This document shows, in pieces, positions 34,882-43,256 of a stretch of 64,000 nucleotides of DNA (position 1 is its first letter; every line of letters begins with the position of its first letter). This DNA comes from Streptomyces sp. CB01635. Its GTDB lineage: Bacteria > Actinomycetota > Actinomycetes > Streptomycetales > Streptomycetaceae. The translations under genes were made by a program, and so were the position numbers. The notes below the pieces were generated by a model. It saw only the letters and a program-made list of their open reading frames with translations. It made no database searches and was not told the DNA's origin. The stretch is taken from positions 1,432,042 through 1,496,041 of the forward strand of contig NZ_NNBL01000003.1 of NCBI RefSeq assembly GCF_002803065.1. Reading direction: 5' to 3'.

Positions 34882-36203
34882 CTTACGTGACCCAACTGCA
34901 CACCCACACCGCCCCGTTCGCCAATCTGCACGCCCATCACGGCCGCACCCTCGAACGCCCGCTGACCCTCGCCGTCGCCGGGGCCGGGGCGCGCGGCACC
35001 GGATATCTGGAGCTCGCCCACCGCGCGGAGACACCCGTACGCATCACGGCGATCGCGGAACCGCGAACCGGGCGCCGTACCGCACTGGCCCTGCGTCACG
35101 GCGTCCCGGACGACGCCCGGTTCGCCGACTGGCGCGAACTGGCCGCCCGGCCACGGCTCGCCGACGCCGTAGTCGTCGCCGTACAGGACGCCCAACACCT
35201 GGAAGCCGCCCAGGCGTTCGCGGCGCTCGGCTACGACCTGCTGCTCGAGAAGCCGATGGCGCTCAGCGCCGAGGACGTCGACGCGATCGCCGCCGCAGCG
35301 CAACAGGGCGGGGTCTCGCTGACCGTCTGCCACGTGATGCGGTACGCGCCGTACACGCGCCGCCTCAAGGAGTTCCTGGACGCGGGACGCATCGGCGACA
35401 TCGTCTCCGTCCAGCACCTGGAACCCATCGGCTACTGGCACTACGCCCACTCCTTCGTCCGCGGCAACTGGCGCCGCACGGATGAGTCGACGTTCGCGCT
35501 GCTGTCCAAGTCCTGCCACGACATCGACTGGCTCAGCCACATCGTCGGACGGCCTGTGCGCGCCGTCTCCTCATTCGGTTCGCTGCGCCACTTCCGGCCG
35601 GAGAACGCGCCCGCCGGCTCGACCGAGCGCTGCCTCGACTGCCCATTGGCACAGCGCAGTTGCCCCTACGCGGCGCAGAAGCTGTACCAGGTGGGTCTGC
35701 GCGAGGGCGGCGTCAAGCAGTACTTCACCCGGATCGCGGCAGAGGAACTGACCGAGGAAGCAGTCGACCAGGCCCTGCGCACCGGACCGTACGGACGCTG
35801 CGTGTACCGCAGCGACAACGACGTCGTCGACCACCAGGTGGTGAACCTGGAGTACGAGGGCGGGATCACCGCCGCGTTCACGCTGACCGCGTTCACCCCG
35901 CAGGAAGACCGCCACACCAGGATCTTCGGTACGCGCGGCCAGCTCACCGGTGACGGCCGGACCATCGAGATCTACGACTTCGCCACCGACGAACGCACCG
36001 TAGTCGACACGGACAACGGCGGCTCATCGGCCCCCGAGGGCCACGGCGGCGGCGACGAAGGGCTGATGTCCGCGTTCCTGCGGGCCCTGCACGAAGGGCG
36101 CCCCGAACTGCTCCTGACCGGGGCCCAGGAGAGCCGCGAAACCCACCGCATCGTCTTCGCCGCGGAACACGCGCGGCGCACGGGACAGGTCGTGCACCTG
36201 TAG
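34878..36203 (+). CDS. Gfo/Idh/MocA oxidoreductase with Cys-rich insert
   Basis: A 441-residue NAD(P)-dependent oxidoreductase. Rossmann motif TLAVAGAGARGTGYLELA, EKPMALSAEDVDAIAAAA as the cofactor/catalytic signature, and HVMRYAPYTRRLKEFL at the domain border. A segment at about residues 252-270 (RCLDCPLAQRSCPYAA) has three closely spaced Cys, seen in a subset of this family and possibly structural or metal-binding. It overlaps the permease gene and should oxidise the sugar released by the neighbouring secreted enzyme. Confidence 0.88.
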   Translation: MTYVTQLHTHTAPFANLHAHHGRTLERPLTLAVAGAGARGTGYLELAHRAETPVRITAIAEPRTGRRTALALRHGVPDDARFADWRELAARPRLADAVVVAVQDAQHLEAAQAFAALGYDLLLEKPMALSAEDVDAIAAAAQQGGVSLTVCHVMRYAPYTRRLKEFLDAGRIGDIVSVQHLEPIGYWHYAHSFVRGNWRRTDESTFALLSKSCHDIDWLSHIVGRPVRAVSSFGSLRHFRPENAPAGSTERCLDCPLAQRSCPYAAQKLYQVGLREGGVKQYFTRIAAEELTEEAVDQALRTGPYGRCVYRSDNDVVDHQVVNLEYEGGITAAFTLTAFTPQEDRHTRIFGTRGQLTGDGRTIEIYDFATDERTVVDTDNGGSSAPEGHGGGDEGLMSAFLRALHEGRPELLLTGAQESRETHRIVFAAEHARRTGQVVHL

Positions 36204-36249
36204 CCCGTGCCACCCCGACCTGTGACCACTGTGGAAGAAGGAGAGAGCC

Positions 36250-38637
36250 ATGAGCACGCACCCGTCCCGCAGATCGATCCTCGGCGTCGGCGCACTGGCG
36301 CTGGGCATCGGCGTCACCGCGACCGCACCCGCCGGCGCCGCCGGACAGTCCGCTGAGGCCGCGCCGCAGCACACCAAGGGCACGCTCACCCTCACGGCAG
36401 GACACCTCGCCGTCGGCCTCGACGCGGCAGGCACCGTCGTGTCCCTGCTCGACACCCGCACCGGCCACGAGTACGCCGCCGACGGGAGATCGGCCTCGCT
36501 CGTCAGCCTCGTCGTCGACGGGAAGCAGGTTCGGCCGACCCGCGTCGCCCGCGTCAGCCACTCACTGCTGCGGTTCACCCACGACACCGCGGGAGTGACC
36601 GTCGACGTGGAGGTGCGGGCGAGGAGCACCTACACCACGCTCGAAGCCGTACGGGTCCAGGGCCCCCGCGGTGCGGACGTACAAACGCTGCTGTGGGGCC
36701 CGTTCGCGACGAACGTGACGCAGACGGTCGGCGAGTGCGTCGGCGTCGTACGCGACGACACGTTCGCGCTCGGGCTGCGTCCGCTCACCGACCGCACCGA
36801 GGGCGCCTGGCCGCAGGAGTACCAGGACCTCGGCTGGGAGAGCGAGGTCGCCGACAACCCCTCCGACCTCCAGGTGGCCCCGCACGAGGAGTGGAGCGTG
36901 GCCGGGCGCACCCCATGGGGCTCCGTGCTGCGCGCGTTCACCTTCGACTACACCAAGGAGCGCCCGCGCGGGACCCGCGCCGGATACCGCATCCCCGTCG
37001 GCCCGCTGCCCGGCGGCCAGGGGCGAGTGACCGGCTCGCGCATCGCCCTGTTCGGTGCCGCACCCGACCTCACCCCGACCGTCCTGTCGGCCGTCGCCGC
37101 CGGCGAAGGACTGCCGTACCCCACGCAGAACGGCCAGTGGCAAAAGATGGCCCAGGCCAGCAGCGAGTCCTTCCTCGTGTTCCACGACCTCAAGAGCGCG
37201 AACGTCCCGGACGCGGCCCGTCTCGCGCAGGCCGCGGGCGTCGGCTGCGTCTACTCCCTGCCCAACGCCGTCGGCCCCTGGCAGACCACCGGCCACTACC
37301 AGTTCGACTCCTCGCTCGGCGGCGACGACAGCGGCGCCGCGGCCGCCGTGCGCGCCGCCGAGGCCGACGGCGTCCACCTGGGCGTGCACACCATCTCCGA
37401 CTTCATCTCCACCAACGACGCCTACGTCAAGGCCCCCGCCGACCCGCGCCTCGCGCTCGGCGGCCGCGCCCGTCTCACCCGCCCGCTCACCGCGACGGAC
37501 ACCACCCTCACCCTCGACGCCGGCGCGCTCCTCGACAGCGGCCCGTACGGCCAAATGCTGCGCATCGGCGACGAGTTCGTGCAGTACACGTCCGCCACCC
37601 AGGCAGGTGACGCGTGGGATCTGACGGGCATCAAGCGCGCCCAGTGGGGCTCGACCGCCGTCGCCCACGCCGACGGCGCCACCGTCGCGCGCGTCCTGCT
37701 CAACAGCTACAACAGCCCCATCGGCGGCATCGGCATCATCGACGAGATCGCCGACCGCCTCTCCACCGCCTGGAACACCACGGGCATCCGCGCCAACTCC
37801 TACGACGGTGTGGAGTCGGCGGGAGAGTCGGGCTGGGGCACCTACGGTATGGCGCGCCTCATCAACGGCACCTACAGGAAGAACCAGCGCAAGGACGGTT
37901 TCATCACCGAGACCAGCCGGATGTCGTCCAACACCTGGGACGCGCTGACCCGGGCCAGCTGGGGCGAGGTAGGCGTCACCTCCTGGAACCAGGTCCTCGT
38001 CAACAACGACTTCTACCGCGCCAACTTCCTTCCCGGGATGCTGGGCTGGATCAGCCTCAAGTCGTCCGAGACGCTCGTCAGCATCGAGGGCAAGCTGGCG
38101 CGCGCCGCGGGCCTGAACGCAGGCGTCGGCTTCCAGGGCAGGATCGCCGACCTGGGCGCGGGCGGCGACCAGGCCCTGCGCATCCTCGACGCCATCAAGC
38201 AGTGGGAAGCGGCCCGCAACCTCGGCGCGTTCACCGACGCACAGCGGACCCGGCTGCGGGACCTGACGACGAACTGGCACCTCGACCTCGTCACACCCGG
38301 CAAGGAGTGGTCCCTCCAGCAGACCGATGCGGACGGCACCCCGATCGGCACGCCCGAAAGCGTCCTCACCCCTACCCCCGCCCTGTCCGCCGACGCCCTG
38401 CCCACCGCAAAGCACAACCGCCTCTACGGGGCCCGCGTCACCACCAACACCCCTGCGACGGTCCGCTACGAGATATCTGCGGGCGCCCTGCCCCACGGCC
38501 TGCACCTCAACCAGGACACCGGGGGCATCACGGGCACACCCACCGCGCCGGGCACAGACCGCTTCACGATCACGGCACGCAGCACGGCGGGCCTCGCGGA
38601 CGCTTCCCGGACGTACCGGCTGACCGTCGGGCGGTGA
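36250..38637 (+). CDS. Large TAT-exported putative glycoside hydrolase, family not recognised
   Basis: A 795-residue exported protein with a twin-arginine signal (SRRSILGVGALALGIGV). The N-terminal third is beta-rich (GHLAVGLDAAGTVVSLLDTR), the middle looks like an alpha/beta barrel (GLPYPTQNGQWQKMAQASSE, GVHLGVHTISDFISTNDAYV, RANSYDGVESAGESGWGTYG), and the last 90 residues are a putative Ig-type domain (YEISAGALPHGLHLNQDTGG, ITGTPTAPGTDRF). Such an order is common in glycoside hydrolases with a GH31/36/101-like barrel. I cannot assign a family or catalytic acids. Being last in the ROK/ABC operon, it probably releases the imported sugar from a glycan. Confidence 0.7.
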   Translation: MSTHPSRRSILGVGALALGIGVTATAPAGAAGQSAEAAPQHTKGTLTLTAGHLAVGLDAAGTVVSLLDTRTGHEYAADGRSASLVSLVVDGKQVRPTRVARVSHSLLRFTHDTAGVTVDVEVRARSTYTTLEAVRVQGPRGADVQTLLWGPFATNVTQTVGECVGVVRDDTFALGLRPLTDRTEGAWPQEYQDLGWESEVADNPSDLQVAPHEEWSVAGRTPWGSVLRAFTFDYTKERPRGTRAGYRIPVGPLPGGQGRVTGSRIALFGAAPDLTPTVLSAVAAGEGLPYPTQNGQWQKMAQASSESFLVFHDLKSANVPDAARLAQAAGVGCVYSLPNAVGPWQTTGHYQFDSSLGGDDSGAAAAVRAAEADGVHLGVHTISDFISTNDAYVKAPADPRLALGGRARLTRPLTATDTTLTLDAGALLDSGPYGQMLRIGDEFVQYTSATQAGDAWDLTGIKRAQWGSTAVAHADGATVARVLLNSYNSPIGGIGIIDEIADRLSTAWNTTGIRANSYDGVESAGESGWGTYGMARLINGTYRKNQRKDGFITETSRMSSNTWDALTRASWGEVGVTSWNQVLVNNDFYRANFLPGMLGWISLKSSETLVSIEGKLARAAGLNAGVGFQGRIADLGAGGDQALRILDAIKQWEAARNLGAFTDAQRTRLRDLTTNWHLDLVTPGKEWSLQQTDADGTPIGTPESVLTPTPALSADALPTAKHNRLYGARVTTNTPATVRYEISAGALPHGLHLNQDTGGITGTPTAPGTDRFTITARSTAGLADASRTYRLTVGR

Positions 38638-38720
38638 GCGAGCACGCGGCGCGCGGGGTGGGGCCCTGACCTCGGTGGTGGGCACAGCGGACGGGGCAGG
38701 GGAGCAGGGTCCCGCGACAG

Positions 38721-38825
38721 GGAGATGGGCTTGAGGTGCGCGGTGGCGAGGTTGGCCAACATGATGACCAGTGAGACGAGTTCGACATGTGCGGCGATGC
38801 GCAAGGGGCGATAGCGCACGGTCAT
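38721..38825 (-). pseudogene. DUF3817-type membrane protein, truncated
   Basis: The first 35 residues (TVRYRPLRIAAHVELVSLVI, MLANLATAHLKPIS) match the start of DUF3817-type small membrane proteins. Then the frame runs into Pro/Arg-rich antisense sequence downstream of the hydrolase gene. Its ATG overlaps the stop of the gene upstream, so it was once the third gene of that operon. The break marks the right edge of the sugar locus. Confidence 0.6.
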
Positions 38826-39283
38826 GCTCCTGTGGTGGAGCCGGGACGGATGATCATCAGGACGGTGACCGTCGCCCACAGGAGGTTGAACACGCCGGTA
38901 AGCATGGCGAGGCGGCCGGCGGCTCGGGAGCCGGGACCGGGCGTCTGCGCGACAGCGAGAGCGTTGTCCTGGGCGGGAAGGATCAGCAGCGCAAGGGTGG
39001 CGGCGGCCGCGGCGGTCAGCAGGATCGAGGCGATCAGCCACCCGCTGCCGAGGACGCCGAGGCTGCCGGCCGTGGCGAACCCGAAGACGGGAACCGCGAT
39101 GCCGACGGCTGCGTAGACGCGGCAGATGCGGTGCAGCATCCGCAGGGTCAGGATCGCCTCGTGGTCACTCGGGTCGGCGTCGATGCGGCGCAGTGCTCTG
39201 GGGAACATGCTCGCGGCGACGGTGACTGGACCGATGGCCAGCACGGCGGCCAGGACGTGCAGGGAGAGGAGGAGTTTCGTCAT
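38822..39283 (-). CDS. Small integral membrane protein (DUF2269-like)
   Basis: A 153-residue protein with four hydrophobic helices (KLLLSLHVLAAVLAIGPVTV, VYAAVGIAVPVFGFATAG, LIASILLTAAAAATLALLIL, VFNLLWATVTVLMII). The His in the first helix and Arg/His in a loop recall DUF2269-type proteins, whose function is unknown. It lies 2 bp after the lipocalin-like gene and overlaps the truncated DUF3817 gene. Confidence 0.7.
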   Translation of the reverse strand: MTKLLLSLHVLAAVLAIGPVTVAASMFPRALRRIDADPSDHEAILTLRMLHRICRVYAAVGIAVPVFGFATAGSLGVLGSGWLIASILLTAAAAATLALLILPAQDNALAVAQTPGPGSRAAGRLAMLTGVFNLLWATVTVLMIIRPGSTTGA

Positions 39284-39285
39284 GG

Positions 39286-39606
39286 TCAGTGTTCCGTCGC
39301 CGCTCGGACGGCACGGCGCCGGCCGGTGACCTTCGATGCCGGGAGGCGTCCGGCCTTGGAGGTGCCGGTCAAGGTGTCGCCACTGATCGTCACGGCGAAG
39401 GCCAGGTTCAGGCGCAGGGGCTTGGTGACGGTCTGCTTCCAGGTGAGCCGGTCGCCGTCGAGGGCGATATCGCTGAGTGGGACTTTCTCTCCCGTCCCAT
39501 GGGCGACCCCGGACAGGACACCGTCCTGGCGCAGTAGTTCGACGACGGCCTTGATCTTGCCGATGGGGGTGGAGACGGACAGGTCCCACGTGCCTTCAAC
39601 GGACAT
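39286..39606 (-). CDS. Small lipocalin-like hypothetical protein
   Basis: A 106-residue protein made of amphipathic beta-strands (MSVEGTWDLSVSTPIGKIKA, PLSDIALDGDRLTWKQTV, TKPLRLNLAFAVTISGDTL) ending in a basic tail (ASKVTGRRR). The pattern is that of small conserved beta-barrel proteins annotated as hypothetical. First gene of the leftward trio. Function unknown. Confidence 0.65.
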   Translation of the reverse strand: MSVEGTWDLSVSTPIGKIKAVVELLRQDGVLSGVAHGTGEKVPLSDIALDGDRLTWKQTVTKPLRLNLAFAVTISGDTLTGTSKAGRLPASKVTGRRRAVRAATEH

Positions 39607-39671
39607 GCTGTTGTTGCTTCCTCACGGTGCGATGTGAGCAGAGGTGATACGGGTGGAGGTGCGGTGTGTGG

Positions 39672-40361
39672 TCAGAGGCCGACGGGCGCCGGGCCATGAT
39701 GACGCCAGACGGTGCCGCGGCGTTCATGGGCGAACAACTCCTCGACGGCGTGGGCGATCTGGGGTCCCACCTCGCGCTCCAGCAGGTACAGGCCCAGGTC
39801 GAGGCCGGAGGTGACACCGGCGCCGGTGACGAGGTCGCCGTCGTCGACGACGCGGGCGCTCACCGCGTGGACGCCGGTGGCATCGAGCATGTCCAGGCCC
39901 AAGTGGTGGGTGGTCGCATGACGGCCCTCCAGCAGGTCTGCCATGGCCAGGACGAGCGAGCCGCCGCACACCGCGCCGACCGTCACCTCCGGATTGTCCA
40001 TCGCCGCCTTCAGCAGCGCAGGCAGCTCGGTGGTCAGGGTGCGGCCCAGTAGCACGGGGATGAATTCGTCCCGCTGCCACTCCCCGGCCCCCGCGTCATG
40101 GTCAGGGACTTCGCCGGGTTCTCCCACGCGGCCCGAGGCGCCGGGGACGAGAATCAGGCCCGCGCGTGTGGGGTCGAGGGCGGCGGTGGCGCGCAGCACC
40201 AGGCCCCCGGTGCCGCTGACCACCTCGCGCGGGCCTTCGGCGGAAACCAGCTCCACGCTCACCGCACCGCCGGAGGCGGTGCCGCCGGCGTACAGCACTT
40301 CATAGGGGCCGATGGCATCGAGCGGATCGAAGCCATCGAACAGGACGATCTGGGCGTGCAT
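39672..40361 (-). CDS. DJ-1/PfpI-family protein
   Basis: A 229-residue class-I amidotransferase-like protein. The nucleophile elbow GAVCGGSLVLA holds the conserved Cys, followed by the ATTHH segment. It opens with QIVLFDGFDPLDAIGPYEVL, typical of isonitrile-hydratase or GATase1 members without an HTH domain. GAAGGAA precedes ATG. It is divergent from a GlxA-type regulator of the same superfamily that lacks nothing but adds an AraC domain, so the pair probably forms a sensor/enzyme unit. Confidence 0.85.
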   Translation of the reverse strand: MHAQIVLFDGFDPLDAIGPYEVLYAGGTASGGAVSVELVSAEGPREVVSGTGGLVLRATAALDPTRAGLILVPGASGRVGEPGEVPDHDAGAGEWQRDEFIPVLLGRTLTTELPALLKAAMDNPEVTVGAVCGGSLVLAMADLLEGRHATTHHLGLDMLDATGVHAVSARVVDDGDLVTGAGVTSGLDLGLYLLEREVGPQIAHAVEELFAHERRGTVWRHHGPAPVGL

Positions 40362-40571
40362 GAAGGGTTCCTTCGGAGTGCGACAGGCCCGGTCTGCACC
40401 GGGCTCACTCCCGACGCTAATCGGCTTCCGATTCCTACCCCAGTGGCATTAGTGACACCTTTCAACGGGATAGCGCCATCACCGGTGAAGAGGCCACTGA
40501 GCTGGCCAAAGAAGGAATCACAGGGTGCGCGGGCCAAGGCCGTGCACCTGCGGGAGCGGTATCTTCTGGCC

Positions 40572-41510
40572 ATGCACACTGTCGCTGTCCTGGCACTGGA
40601 CCGGGTGATCCCGTTCGACCTGTCCACCCCGATCGAGGTCTTCACCCGCACCCGTCTCCCGGACGGCCGTCCCGGCTACCAGATCCGTGTGTGTGCGGAG
40701 ACGCCGGAGATCGATGCGGGTGCCTTCACCCTGCGCGCGCCTTGGGGGCTGGAGGGGCTCAAGGGCGCGGACACGATCATCGTGCCTGGCACCGACGCCC
40801 CCGCGGCGCCGCTCGCCCCCGCCGTTCGCGACGCGTTGCGAGCGGCGGCCGAGGACGGAACGCGCATCGCCTCCATCTGCTCGGGCACCTTCCCACTGGC
40901 CGCGACCGGGCTCCTGGACGGCCTTCACGCCACCACGCACTGGATCGCGGCCGACCTCCTCGCTGCCGCCTACCCGGACATCGAGGTCGACCCGGACGTC
41001 CTGTACGTCGACAACGGCCAGATCCTCACCTCCGCCGGCGCTGCCGCCGGCCTGGACCTGTGCCTGCACATGATCCGCAAGGACTACGGCTCGGCCGTCG
41101 CCGCCGATGCCGCCCGGCTGTCCGTCATGCCTCTGGAACGCGAGGGCGGACAAGCGCAGTTCATCGTCCATGACCGCGCGCCCAGCCCCCAGGGCTCCGT
41201 CCTCGAACCCCTGCTCAACTGGCTGCAGGAAAACCTGGGCGCCGACCTCACGCTCGCCGACATCGCAGCCCATGCCGGAACGAGCACCCGGACCCTGATC
41301 CGCCGCTTCCGGGAACAGACCGGCACCACGCCGCTCCAGTGGCTCCACCGCGCCCGCATCCGTCAGGCCCAGCACCTCCTCGAGACCACACGCCACTCCG
41401 TCGAACGCATCGGCACCCAGGTCGGCTTCGGCTCACCCACCGCCTTCCGTGACCGCTTCAAGCGCACCACCGGAGTCAGCCCTCACACCTACCGGCGCAC
41501 GTTCAGCTGA
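40572..41510 (+). CDS. GlxA-type AraC-family regulator
   Basis: A 312-residue regulator: N-terminal DJ-1/PfpI-like domain (VAVLALDRVIPFDLSTPIEV, ASICSGTFPLAATGLLDG) and C-terminal AraC double HTH (LTLADIAAHAGTSTRTLIRR, IGTQVGFGSPTAFRDRFKRT). The Cys of the elbow (SICSG) is kept. ATG 40572 follows GGGAG at rather long spacing. The 210-bp gap to the divergent DJ-1 gene would hold its operator. Confidence 0.9.
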   Translation: MHTVAVLALDRVIPFDLSTPIEVFTRTRLPDGRPGYQIRVCAETPEIDAGAFTLRAPWGLEGLKGADTIIVPGTDAPAAPLAPAVRDALRAAAEDGTRIASICSGTFPLAATGLLDGLHATTHWIAADLLAAAYPDIEVDPDVLYVDNGQILTSAGAAAGLDLCLHMIRKDYGSAVAADAARLSVMPLEREGGQAQFIVHDRAPSPQGSVLEPLLNWLQENLGADLTLADIAAHAGTSTRTLIRRFREQTGTTPLQWLHRARIRQAQHLLETTRHSVERIGTQVGFGSPTAFRDRFKRTTGVSPHTYRRTFS

Positions 41511-41540
41511 TTGAAGATCGTGGTGGGTCGGTGTGGTTGG

Positions 41541-41663
41541 CGGTACACACCACACCCAGCCGTCCCTTTCGGGCGGAAGCGGGATCGTGGTCAGCCGCAG
41601 GTTGTCCATGGTGCCGGGGGCGGAGAGCCGGACGGCGCGCATCGTGGCCGGCGAGGAGGTCAT
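41541..41663 (-). pseudogene. Zinc-type alcohol dehydrogenase, 5' fragment
   Basis: About 35 residues (MRAVRLSAPGTMDNLRLTTI, PLPPERDGWVW) match the start of MDR-family alcohol dehydrogenases or quinone reductases, after which the fold stops. ATG 41663 is placed by similarity. A remnant next to another transposase fragment. Confidence 0.6.
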
Positions 41664-41890
41664 GGGCCTGCCTTCTTCCAGGGGTACGACAGTGGGAGGG
41701 CGCTGGTCAACAGGCAGCCGCTGCGACTTCATTCCCGACTCGCCCCGGTTTTCCGTCTGTTGAGATTCATCCCCGAACATCTCCCCTTACGTCCGCACAT
41801 GCTCCTCCCGCCTCTACCCGGGGTACCGCCGGATCCGCACCATCTGGAAGAGGGCGACCAGGCCGGGGACCGGCTGCACGCAATTCCACC

Positions 41891-42058
41891 GGCGGACGCC
41901 CATCGGGCTTCGGCCGGGAGCGCTATAAGGCGCCCGCCACCGCGTCGTGTGCCGGATCTGGCTGTTGAAGCAGGCCAGGGCGGCGCGACATGGCCGCCAA
42001 GCTCGCCGCCGCTGCGAGGCGATCATCCAGGTCACCCTGATACGGCAGTACGTGTGAA
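41891..42058 (+). pseudogene. IS5-type transposase, C-terminal scrap
   Basis: Across two frames the sequence reads PSGFGRERYKA and then HRVVCRIWLLKQARAARHG and CEAIIQVTLIRQ, the degraded end of an IS5-group DDE transposase (normally RYKxRHxVExxINRLKQxRxxATRYDKxxxxYxA). The DDE residues upstream are absent. Confidence 0.5.
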
Positions 42059-42085
42059 CTCATCGAAACTTGTGAACTCATCGAA
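42053..42085. repeat. Tandem 15-bp repeat TGTGAACTCATCGAA x2
   Basis: Two identical copies (42053-42067 and 42071-42085) separated by ACT, right at the end of the IS5-type remnant. It may be a target duplication or slippage product. Confidence 0.8.
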
Positions 42086-42198
42086 CCCATCACCAGCCGG
42101 TGCACGCCAGCACCGCCTAGGACCGAGTCAGCCTGCAGCGGAACAAGCACACCGGCCCGCTGACGATCCCGACAGCCCTTCGCACTACCTTTGGCCGG

Positions 42199-42657
42199 AT
42201 GGAATCACAGCAGCCTCACGCCGTGCCTGCCCAGGCAACCACTCCCATAGCAACCTCGGCGTCCCGAAGCCGTACGACAACTGTGGTTGTCTCGCTGCTG
42301 CTGGGGCTCGTGCTCGGCGGCGGGGGAGTAGGAGTGGCTTGGTCACTCGGCGACGACAGCAGCAGCGCCACGGCCGCGGGATCCACCCCGGCAGGCGACG
42401 CCCGCGCGGCCTGCCAGGCACTCGACGGATTCGATGAGTCGAAGTACGTGGCGAAGGGACCGGACGGCGACATCGCTGTCAACCGCTATGCCGCAGCGGG
42501 AGCACTCTCCGCCTCCGCTACCGCGGGGGACGCCAAGTACAAGCCGCTTGCGCAGGCCATCCGCCGCTCCCAGGACCGCCACGCCCGAGTCTTCGACTTC
42601 GACGCGAAGGTGAAGAAGGAGCTGGACGAGGCCCGCCGGATCTGCAAGGACCTGTAG
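42199..42657 (+). CDS. Membrane-anchored hypothetical protein
   Basis: A 152-residue protein with one transmembrane segment at about residues 28-50 (TTVVVSLLLGLVLGGGGVGV) after a 27-residue cytosolic start, then a Ser/Ala linker and an extracytoplasmic helical domain (ARAACQALDGFDESKY ... AQAIRRSQDRHARVFDFDAK, ELDEARRICKDL) with two Cys that may form a disulphide. No known domain. No strong ribosome site precedes ATG. Single gene between two decayed areas. Confidence 0.6.
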   Translation: MESQQPHAVPAQATTPIATSASRSRTTTVVVSLLLGLVLGGGGVGVAWSLGDDSSSATAAGSTPAGDARAACQALDGFDESKYVAKGPDGDIAVNRYAAAGALSASATAGDAKYKPLAQAIRRSQDRHARVFDFDAKVKKELDEARRICKDL

Positions 42658-43256
42658 CCCAGACGCGGATGATCAGTGACGCTCGCGCCCATGACGGGTT
42701 CCACGGAAGGCCGACGCCATCAGGGCGGGATCCTCGCAGGCGCGAAGCTGCGACCCGCAGGTGGACAAATTCCGCCGGTGGGCCCGCCCCCCCACAGCAT
42801 TGCGAGCCAGGCACCTTCCATCAGGATTTGCGAAAGCTCCGTGAGCGGTCGTCGTTCCGCGCTCCCGGGCATCCACACTCTGAGGAGCAGAGGCCCGGGA
42901 GCCACGAGTACGACGAAGATCGCCAGGAGCAGGAGGCCCAGGCCCCTCGTCTTCGTGAGAGCTGGAGTTGTTGTGCCGGAAGTCCGTGGCTGTGTCGTGG
43001 TAGGTGTCTGCCGAAGCGCCGGCAACTCCCGCAACGGCGGCAGCCGGGCGGGGACAGCGACAAGGCGGGCCCGGTCAACGGTGCGCTGATGCCGGCCACG
43101 GTGGCCGGCGAGTTGGTGGCCCCATGGCTGGCAGCACACTGTGGCCACCGCGTGCTGTTGGGGGCGGGGTTGTTGCGGCTGGGTGCTCCGGCGTCGGCCT
43201 TCCAGGTGGCGCAGTTGGCCGGCTGGAGTGCTCAACATCAGATTCTGTGAGCGGCG
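42658..43256. other. Decayed area between hypothetical and GH15 genes
   Basis: No intact gene. On the - strand one hydrophobic stretch (GLGLLLLAIFVVLVAPGPLL, about 42910-42970) could be a lone membrane-protein helix. On the + strand, 43090-43230 reads like part of an MFS exporter. Both lack starts. Confidence 0.4.
43090..43230 (+). pseudogene. MFS transporter fragment
   Basis: PATVAGELVAPWLAAHCGHR and VLLGAGLLRLGAPASA match one loop and helix of a drug-type MFS exporter (xGELxAPxLxxRxGHRxVL). The rest is missing on both sides. Confidence 0.45.

Noticed and set aside
36562..38685. 707-codon open frame on the - strand opposite the exported hydrolase
   Set aside because: It is the GC3-driven shadow of the + strand gene: low-complexity Gly/Val/Ala/Arg/Asp, no ribosome site, no domain.
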